From assembly GCA_047967505.1 (NCBI GenBank), contig CM106540.1: a DNA stretch of 64,000 bases, one strand, 5' to 3'. Below the pieces are notes generated by a model. The model was given only the letters and a program-made list of their open reading frames with translations. It made no database searches and was not told the DNA's origin. Below are positions 55,870 through 64,000 of this stretch, one piece after another. The DNA is from Dipteris shenzhenensis (taxonomy: Eukaryota; Polypodiophyta; Polypodiopsida; Gleicheniales). A program made the position numbers and the translations under genes. Numbering within the stretch: position 1 is the first letter of the stretch; each line of letters begins with the position of its first letter.

Positions 55870-57302
55870 ATGCATAAGGCCACAGTGTTTTCTTATTCTG
55901 TTCGAAAGGCCTCATTTACACAAGATCTCATCGTTACACCTTTGTTGGATGTGACATGATACTAGGTATTCAGTGGTTCCGAGATCATTCACCTCTTCCT
56001 AATGGTAGTACGATACCTTCACTATCATCGAGGGTCTTCCGGAGCTGGCCATCATCAGTGGAGATAGGAGCATTCCTGGTATCCCACCGATCTCACATAT
56101 ATAGGCTCGTCGTGCCATTTGCAAAGGTGCAGTGTGCGCCCTCACTTATGTCCACAGCCAACAGGCCGCTTCAAAGCCAGTTCCACCTCTGGAATAGATT
56201 ATGGTTGATCTCCTCAAAGAATTCTAAGATATCATGCAATGAGATGATCTCCCATCCAAGATCCCACCCAGTAGGCCTAAGGATCACTGCATTTTCTTAA
56301 TCCCAAAATAAGCTTTCCCACATGCCCTCAAAGTTTATGGAGGGTGAATTGGAGTAGCAGTTGTATCAATTACGTAGCGTAGGTTTTATCCAGCCTTCAT
56401 CCTTACCATTTGCAGCTCCTCTTATTTCCTCCAAAAGAAGGATAAGTCAGCATGTCTATGTTGATTATCAGACACTAAACAAGCTAACCGTGAGCAACAA
56501 GTTACCCATGCCTGGCAGCAAATATATCTTGGAAAGGCTTAATGGTGCAAATAATTTCTCTAAGTTTGATCTAAAGAGTGACTACCACCAGCTCCGCATC
56601 TTTGATGCCACATTCCAAAGACAGCTTTCCGGACCGAGCAAGCTTGCTATGAGTTCGTAGTGATGCCTTTCCAACTCAAGGATGCACCAACAACCTTCAA
56701 CAAGATGATGTCAAGGATTTTATCTAAGTACATAGGTGTGTGCCTCTTTATCTTCTTGGATGATATTTAATCTTTTCCATAACTACCAAACAACATGTGG
56801 AGGATGTGAGGAACGCTCTTCACTATGAAATAACCAGCTCTACCTTAACGCAAAGAAAAATGAATTTGGGTTATTAGAAATCCATATTTGGGATACATCA
56901 TCCCTGCAAAAGGCATGTGCCTGGACCCCAAGAAGGTTCAGACAATTTTAGATTGAGCCGTCCCCACGACTGCTAAGAGATCCGATCATTTGTTGGCCTT
57001 TGCCAGACCTGCAGTGCACATATGGACAGTTTCTCCACATTTTCGCCACCTCACATAGATTTACTTAAGTGGTTGAGGACTCACCGGCAACAGATCTCAG
57101 TTGTTGACAAAGTTCTACATGCCTTTCATGATTTACAATGTCTGGCATCGACAGCAGTTCTTAAGTTACCATCTTGGGATGATCTGTTTTTTGTCATTGT
57201 TGATGCAAGCAATGTAGCCATTGGTGCAGATCTACAGCAAAAAGATTGGCTAGTGGCCTACTACAGCTGCAAGTTAATGCCTACCAAGCTCCAAAAAACC
57301 TA
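55870..57302 (+). pseudogene. Ty3-2 protease end, reverse transcriptase and RNase H start
   Basis: CDMILGIQWFRDHSPLP is the end of the protease region. Then the reverse transcriptase: DYQTLNKLTVSNKLPMP, FSKFDLKSDYHQLRI (motif A), FVVMPFQLKDAPTTFNKMM, and FIFLDDI near 56750 (motif C). RNase H starts with VIVDASNVAIGADLQQKDW near 57190. Stops and shifts are frequent. The coding is cut at 57302 by a LINE-B piece and resumes at 58238. Confidence 0.8.
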
Positions 57303-58237
57303 GCTCGTCCGCTATCCCACTTGGCCCATCCGATGTATGTCCTTTGTCCCAACACCAATCCCTCCAGATCCCTGACCTTCGGATGTGAGACAAGAGGTTG
57401 TCACTCTCACTCCTTGGGGTAAGAAGGGCTAGCCCAAATGAGGCCTCCTACTAAGCGCTTCCAAACCCTGAGCAAGGGGGAGCCCTTCCCTATGGGGCAG
57501 GCATCTGAGAAAATCCCCCTGTGCGACGACTACCACTAGCCTCTTGTACGGGGTGTTTTGTTGAGAAGCCCTCGCTACAACTAGAGATTTCAAGGCTCGA
57601 AACTGGGTGTTAGGCCTCATACCACCAAATTGCCCAAGAGGTATCTCCTCTGCACCTCTGGGTCAATGATGCCAAGTTTTCCCTGATCCTATGATAGAAT
57701 CACCGTCTGCCAAGCCACCCTAGCTCTAATATTCCATGTACCATCGGATCCAACCCGTAAGAAGTTTTTCACAAGTCGCCTTGCTGGCCAGAACCACTCC
57801 CTGGATCCCACTGGACCTCCCCTGCCCTAAGAGGTCAGCTCTCCAACAATAGGCGCCATCTCATCTTTGACTGTCCACAAGACAAAGGAGCTGGGGCAAT
57901 AGTCCAGCCCTTGCCCGAGAATCCCACTACCCTAATCCTCTGCCACTCCAGCACCTCTATTGCCCTGTCCACCTCTAGGTCATCTGCCAATTCAGACTGA
58001 AGAAGGCCCCTAGTCCTGATCCTACAGCAACGACACCGGAAGGAGCCAAAGGACTGCTGTAAAAACTGAACCCTGAGGGGTCCTCCAGTCCTGGAGAACT
58101 GTCCTTACCAATGGAGCGAATCTGCTGCCCTCAGGGCCTCCCACCATGACTCTGGGATCGCCGCCTCAATCTCCACCAGCCTAATGCTGCTCCCCTCATG
58201 TGCGAAATTTGCTTGTACACATGCCTCTGTCTCCGCA
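57303..58237 (-). mobile_element. LINE-B fragment B4, rearranged, inside Ty3-2
   Basis: Two blocks match copy B3 in the same strand orientation, but their order is swapped. Block 57303-57788 corresponds to B3 46040-46510, and block 57789-58190 to B3 45560-45940. No polymerase or endonuclease is present. Both blocks are well diverged from B3. Confidence 0.65.
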
Positions 58238-58860
58238 GGAAGGTTTGACTTTCACAGTCGAAACAAATCATCAAGCCCTTAAATGGATTTAGACCATGCC
58301 TAGTTCTCAATGGAGCAATCAGCAAGCCAGGTGGAGTCAAATTTTCCAACAATTTGGTGGCATGATTGGGTATATCCCTGGCAAAGAATAATCTAGTTGT
58401 TAATGTTGTTAGCCACAAGACTTCCATCCAGACCATGCAAGGTGCTACTGTGCTTGAGATTCAAGGGAAGGATCTTGACAGCATGAAGGAACAATACGTG
58501 GATTCTGCCGATTTCGGCACCCAATTTCAGTTAGTCACCAGTCTTGATCCTGGCCATGATTCAATGCAGGATGGTTGGTTATTCTACAAGAACAAGTCGT
58601 GTGCGCTCAAGGATAAAAGACATGCACTTCTTCATGATGCCCATGACTCCATTGCAGGTGGCCATAGGAATCAATAGCACTTTGGAGAAGTTAGAGCCCT
58701 TATTATATTGGCCAAGGATGTGGAAGGGCATTTACCCCCATGTTCAACAAGAAAGCAGCAGGCTTACTCAAGCCACTGCCCATTCCAGAAGGACCCTTTC
58801 ATGAAATTTCCATAGACTTTGTGGGACCTCTTCCAGCATCTGCAGGTACACATAATAAGC
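58238..58860 (+). pseudogene. Ty3-2 RNase H end and integrase start
   Basis: FTVETNHQALKW, QARWSQIFQQFGG and YIPGKE finish RNase H. The integrase finger follows with HALLHDAHDSIAGGH and PLLYWPRMWKGIY, then GLLKPLPIPEGPFHEISIDF and VGPLPAS of the core. It ends abruptly near 58860 where another element begins. Confidence 0.75.
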
Positions 58861-60280
58861 AATGCATGCAATGCATGACTATTGCAAGCAGGATCAGATT
58901 GCAGAGCACCCAGGGGGAGTTTGGAGCTGTGCAAAGGTGTCTGGGCATGTCTGCAAGCAGCAGATGGCTGCGCAGCAATCAGCAACAGAAGGCGCAGCTA
59001 ACAGGAGGTTATGGGAGCTGCAGGAGCCGGTTGGGGTGCACAAGCAGGTCGGGGCAGTGTAAAACAGAGGTGCCTGGAGCAGCAGTACCACGTGGCAGTC
59101 TTGCGCCTGCATTGGACCAGTAAGAGGCTGCACAACAGGGTCAGGCCAATCAGCAGGCTGGTTGTGCTATTTTCTAGGGAATTTAGCCCTATAAAAAGGC
59201 TCCCAAGGGGTGGCATTCAATATTCCACATTGCAGGAGATTTGGTGCCTCACTGTGGGCTGCCATCACAGCAGCAGGGAGATCCAGAAGACTGGGCTGCC
59301 TACACAGCAGCAACGAGGATAGGATCCACAGGCGACTTGTGCCTCAACATTGGGCTGCCTACACAACAGCAAGGAGGTCAAGGATCAAAGGAGAAAACAC
59401 TACCTTACATTGGGCTGTCCACTGGAGCAGCAGGAAGGTATGTTCGAGGCTACCAATACAAAGCCCACAAAAGCTCTAGGAGAGCAACACAGGCTGAAGG
59501 TCCATGAGGACAGATTTCGGGAGCCACAGGGGTCCACATCTAGGCAGCACCCTGCTGATAGATGGTGGCACACCGTGCCCATATTTTGTAAATGGATTGG
59601 TCCATCTTTGGACAGATGTATATTGCTGTTTCTACATCTCTCTCTTTAGCACGGTTCATTTACTGTCTGCACATGTCTCTCTCTATACAGTAGTACACAC
59701 CACGGAAATAAGTTGGATCTTTGTTTATCTTCCGCTGCAGAGAGTGTTGGATATAGCAAGCAACTTCCACCTCTATTTCCAACAGTGTACACAGATTCAG
59801 CAGGATCTCAAGTGGCCGATTTATTTTTCCGCTCTGCAAATTGTGGTTTCGGCATCAGCTTTTAAGCAAGGCCCATTCACATTGATGTCCCACCTAGTTT
59901 CAGAGCTAATGCTTAGACATGCTTAGATTCTCAATCACGGCCTCTCCTTAAGCAGGTACTGAAGCCTAAAAAGAGGCAAGTGGCACCAAGGAGATACTTA
60001 CAGCAGAGGATGCATCATATGCAACCCATCGAGGTGGGATATCCATGCTGATGCATGCAGCATGCTGCAGATGTTGGCGCAATTCTGGGCAGATTTTGTA
60101 CTTCATTTATATATCTATACATGGTGTTTTGGCTGTACATCAGTTCTGACTGTGCTTTGTCATCTACTTATGTACACACATTTCGAAGTAAGATTAGTGT
60201 TGTGTAGGATCCTGACAATTTCCTCCACATAGGCAACTTGTAGTCAAAGGATCAGTATGATGCAAGCTCATTCTCTAGCA
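58861..60280 (+). repeat. Copia-3 5' LTR (start uncertain)
   Basis: The end TTCTCTAGCA directly precedes a primer site. A TATA box (TATAAAAAG) lies at 59190. Between 59245 and 59450 four variants of TTGGGCTGCCTACACAGCAG occur. The start is inferred only from the end of Ty3-2 homology. Confidence 0.5.
59190..59198 (+). promoter_or_regulatory. TATA box of Copia-3 LTR
   Basis: TATAAAAAG in AGCCCTATAAAAAGGCTCCC, comparable in setting to the box in the Copia-X LTR. Confidence 0.5.
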
Positions 60281-60292
60281 TGGTATGAGACT
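60281..60292 (+). other. Copia-3 primer binding site
   Basis: TGGTATGAGACT differs at two or three positions from the initiator Met site but is directly adjacent to the LTR end. Confidence 0.65.
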
Positions 60293-60486
60293 GTGTGTTG
60301 ATACATGGTTAGGTTTTCTAGCACGTATAAAAGCCCAGGTAGTCTACTCCCGAGATCTGCTTCTACAACTGGAGGCCCTTGCTTGAAGAGAGAGGGTAAC
60401 TTCAATTCATCCAGGTGTGCTATAATCGAGTGAAGCTTGAAAAGGTTTTTGGTTGATGGTTATTTCAGGCTATCTACATATGCAAC

Positions 60487-61345
60487 CATGGCATCTCATA
60501 TAAACTTTCTAGAGAGAGGGATGCTGGATGGGACTACCTATCCCATCTGGAAGATAAAGACATGGTGCCAAGAAATTTTTCAGGTTATCGAAAGTGGTGA
60601 GACCAAGCCCAAAGGATGCATCAGGCAAAGTAGTGGACGCTTAAAGTCCAGCGGATGTCAAAGATTTGGTGCTCAAGGATGCTAAGGCACCATCCATCAT
60701 TATCAAGATGATTGCAAACTCGGTGCTTCTGCATGTTCGATCAGTGGAGAATGTGAAGATATTGAAAGATCTGTATAAGACCAACAATATTACATGAATA
60801 TTTACACTCTATATTCAAATATTCATGCTGACAAAAGGTCAGGGAGAGTCTATCAATGACCACATGGGGCAAGCAACGATTGGTCAGAAAGTCGAGAGCA
60901 GACAGTTAGCCATGCTTTTGGTAAGCAAACTTCCACTTTCAATGGGTTGGTGACTACTCTTGACGCTGGAGAAAGGTCAAAACTTCAACTTTGAGGAGGT
61001 TTATCCTTTGTTGCTCCAAGAAGAAGTGAGGTTAAACTTGTAGGACAAAGATGGTGGTGAGAAGGTGGTTACACTCAATAGTTCTGTGAACGGATTCATT
61101 GATTCAGCTGTGACAATGCTCATGTCCAACATTGAGTAGCAGTCAGAAGATTTAAAAAAATTTGAGAAGATGAAGGACAGCAAAGGTTGTTAAGATATCG
61201 TATTGAGAACAAAGTTGTATACATCGAGGAGGAGGAAGAGGATGAGGCTGATTCAAAGCAATATCCTGTAGATATGGAACCGAAGCCAACAATATGTAGA
61301 TTTGGAGCGGCAGCATGCAAATTTAGCCAGCAATAGCAAATAGTC
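60487..61345 (+). pseudogene. Copia-3 gag
   Basis: Starts MASHINFLERGMLDGTTYPI followed by WKIKTW, the gag opening also seen in Copia-X (DETNYPIWKMKI). The leader before it (CTTCTACAACTGGAGGCCCTTG) also resembles the Copia-X leader, so the two are related. Multiple frameshifts; the nucleocapsid knuckle is not recognisable. No pol follows. Confidence 0.65.
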
Positions 61346-62994
61346 ACCATTGCAGAAGCAGCACACCACAGAACGGGTCAAAAAATGCAGAGTTGACTTT
61401 TTATTCACAAGTCAACGCGCTGCCTTTTTCATTGTTGACTTTTGCCGAGAGTCATCAGAGTTTCACCCTATTAAAGGCCCTCCCATTCCTCATGCTCCCT
61501 TTAACAACACTCAGCAACTTCTAGCCCTTCATAATTCAGTCTCCACAGCAGCCCCTTCCTTCAGCCTGTTCAGCCCTACAGCAAGCAATCAACCATGACT
61601 CTCCCTATAGTCTCAGCCAGCCGCAGCAGCGCCGAGGCCACACTTACCCCAAGTCTTCTCCAATAATGAATCTTAAGCATGATCAAAAAATCTCATTTTC
61701 GGGTCAGCATTCACGCTTCCGCACTCCCTAAATAGCAAAGGAAGCTAGTAGTTCTCATTTTTCGATTCCCTTTTCTAAAAATAGAACTCTGAAGGATAAC
61801 TCTAAATAAAGTGGCCGATCAAATTAGTCTTCTTGTCTTACATAAGCTAATTCACATGTGTATTGTTCCACTTTAGCTCGTGTCATAAATTTTCTAGTGG
61901 ATCTACCGTGCCCAAATATAGAGCATTTGCGCTTTCAGTGAGCACGGGCCCAGCTCGCGGTCACCTAGACCCTATCACGTATCGAACTCCTCAACAATGA
62001 CTTTCAGTCAAAAGTGCTCTTTATCACATGTTTTCTGACCTTTGCAAGTGATAGTTTGCCCCGCCGTCGAAGCCATGAGTAAAATCAAGTACACGTACTT
62101 CAGGGGCTTGGAGGAAACGCCGTCACGGCTTAGTGCAGAAAAACGCGACACTCTTTTCGCATTCACTAGCTTCAGAAGAATCTCCGGTTCTTAACTCTCA
62201 TTACCACGCTTCCGACCGTTAAAGTGTGTGCTCTATAAAAATTCATAGCACAGATATGTCCAAAATGTTTTAGTGGAAGCCTGCGTGATCTAGATCTCAC
62301 AAGCAGTCATAGTCAAAGTTCTGACTTGAAACCATTCAATAGTCGTAACTTGGGATCTCGATGTAGGGTAAAGGGGCTAGTAATGAGGCGGGTGCCTTTA
62401 AAATGTCAGCACCCTCCCTATTTTCTACAAATAAAGAGGCATGAAAAAGGGTAAATATGCTTAGGTGTCAAGCTCTTATGAAAAGATAGTCTAAATGTGA
62501 CAGAGTACTCGCCCACCACTGCCTTTAGTATTGGGTATGTCGGTTTTCCAAGAAGTCAATATTTTTTCCTCATTTTTTTTTGAAAAATTATATCCTTTCT
62601 CTATTTCCATTCATGCGAGGCCCTTACATTTTGAAAAACATCAAAAAAACTATAGGCGCAGCCCCTTACACTATGAAAAAGATAGGGGTGCACAAGACCT
62701 GGCCCCTTTACCCTAATGCGGCTGATTCGGAGAGACCACATGACCAGTGGTGCTAGTGACGTGTATTTGTGAGAAAAGAGTAAGGGCCTCCTCCTTATGA
62801 CATCCACATCATAGGAATAAGTAGCCTGACCCGTCTACCACGGGTTGGAGACCCACTCTCCTGGGTCTCAAGGTGGGATCTTTAATTTCAAAAGACATTC
62901 TGAAGTTTGATGACCCTTTCCAACACTGGAACTGCTTGGCTTGGCTCACTCAGTGTAGGATTACTCCTTAGGGTATTATTGTAATTTTGTCAGT
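61346..62994. other. No gene recognised
   Basis: Unassigned sequence. It contains a perfect eight-base inverted repeat GAGACCCA/TGGGTCTC (62848-62869) and a possible TATA-like TATTAAAGG near 61470. It may include LTR remnants, but I cannot support a call. Confidence 0.35.
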
Positions 62995-63513
62995 CCCCTC
63001 TCAGTTTTCATACATGGCATTTTGCAAGATTACGTGCATAATGCATTGTATGCCAATTTAGTGCTAGATTGCAACACAATCAATCTTGGTTTATGGGATA
63101 CATTAGTTTGAGTGTAAATAAATAAAATTCATGAATTTGTTTGAATTAAACATGTTTGCATGCATATCCCCTCTCAGCTTTCATACATGGCATTTTGCAA
63201 GATTACGTGCGTAATGCATTGTATGCCAATGTAGTGCTAGATTGCAACACAATCAATCTTGGTTTATGGGATACATTAGTTTGAGTATAAATAAATAAAA
63301 TTCATGAATTTGTTTGAATTAAACATGTCTATATGCATATCCCCTCTCTGCTTTCATACATGGAATTTTGCAAGATTACGTGCGAAATGCATTGTATGCC
63401 AATGTAGTGCTAGATTGCAACACAATCAATCTTGGTTTATGGGATACATTAGTTTGAGTATAAATAAATAGAATTCATGAATTTGTTTGAGTATAAACGT
63501 ATATGTATATGCT
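62995..63513 (+). repeat. Threefold tandem repeat, unit 173 bases
   Basis: Units start at 62995, 63168 and 63341 with CCCCTCTC(A/T)G. They share TTTCATACATGG, CAAGATTACGTGC, TGCATTGTATGCCAAT and CAATCTTGGTTTATGGGATA. The first two copies differ at only a few positions; the third diverges at its end. AT-rich. Confidence 0.95.
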
Positions 63514-63604
63514 TCAATAAACACAACAAAAGAAGATTTACTTTAAAATAGCATACCTAACAAATTATACGCTCTATAAAAGAGTACTACAAAATCTTAC
63601 AAAT

Positions 63605-64000
63605 TCATATATCTAGATATAGAGTGTCTATATCAGCTCCCCTAAGAAAACAAACTACCTCTATGTCCCACCTCATGCACCAGCACCACACGTGTGCGGC
63701 GTCGTCGATGGACGCCACCAACACCTATGCAAGACAAAAAGATCATTTAAGAATTATAATAATTAAATCAAGGAAAATTTAGAACTGTACCTTACGCTGG
63801 CGCACAGGAGTGTGTATGTGGTACATAAATACATATACAAAGTCTCTGTTCGCCCCTCGATAAAATACATCTGTTCCCATCGGCTCCATGAACCCAATGA
63901 AGCGCACATAGATGGTCTGGGGACCATTATTCCCAGTAAGACGCTGAGAACTCATGGCAAAATATCCAAAATTGAGACGTTCCACCCCATCATACACTTG
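63605..64000 (-). CDS. 3' end of an unrecognised gene (two exons, partial)
   Basis: Read from the right edge, exon 63791-64000 encodes VYDGVERLNFGYFAMSSQRL, then TIYVRFIGFMEPMGTDVFYR and VYVFMYHIHTPVRQRK, and ends at GTACAG. A 66-base intron would end at TTGCATAG, and the next exon (63605-63724) encodes VLVASIDDAAHVWCWCMRWD and a stop at 63605. Without splicing the frame stops a few codons later (VQF). Amino-acid composition is balanced and no low complexity is present, so it is probably a real gene, but I recognise no family. The splice model is unproven. Confidence 0.4.

Noticed and set aside
62995-63513. CRISPR-like array
   Set aside because: Only three directly abutting units without spacers, in a eukaryotic context; a tandem repeat.

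Overview
The window looks like nuclear DNA of a land plant with a large, transposon-rich genome. The clues are plant-type spliced exons of an alcohol dehydrogenase-like gene, long-terminal-repeat (LTR) retrotransposons primed by initiator-Met tRNA (TGGTATCAGAGC next to the LTRs), a chromodomain Ty3 element and L1-type LINEs. A fern or other non-seed plant is my guess, not something the sequence proves. No rRNA, tRNA, CRISPR or prokaryotic features were seen.

Left part (1-25.3 kb): a truncated LTR with six CCCTAA units; a 5'-inverted LINE (family A); an L1 ORF1 fragment; a 5'-truncated Copia element (3645-8244) split by a second, internally deleted Copia element (4322-7064, AAAAT target duplication); then a minus-strand alcohol dehydrogenase-like gene. 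Six of its exons can be joined with consistent GT/AG borders and reading phase (23267 down to 9003). Its introns are filled with LINE copies, an LTR remnant and pyrimidine tracts. A fourth LINE-A copy with an internal inversion lies just upstream of the first exon seen.

Middle part (26-51.1 kb): an L1-type LINE (B2, 26696-44352) that has lost its reverse transcriptase is split by a minus-strand Ty3/Gypsy chromovirus (29661-43547), whose integrase is in turn split by a plus-strand Copia element (32407-38303). Target duplications and LTR ends support the order LINE, then Ty3, then Copia. Next to it lies a long minus-strand L1 (B3, 44537-51113).

Right part (51.8-64 kb): an orphan MutY-like exon; a Ty3 chromodomain and LTR; a decayed Ty3 element split by a rearranged LINE-B piece; a Copia LTR with PBS and gag; a threefold 173-bp tandem repeat; and the last exons of an unrecognised minus-strand gene at the right edge.

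All transposon genes carry stops, frameshifts or deletions; none looks autonomous. The most interesting signals are PCNA-binding (PIP-box) motifs conserved at the C terminus of all four LINE-A copies, a dense CCGTAC array in the Copia leader that resembles SBP/SPL factor sites, a conserved hairpin cluster in the same Copia LTR family, a shared FAND/LAND active-site variant in LINE-B, and a recurrent CAG-to-TAG stop pattern.
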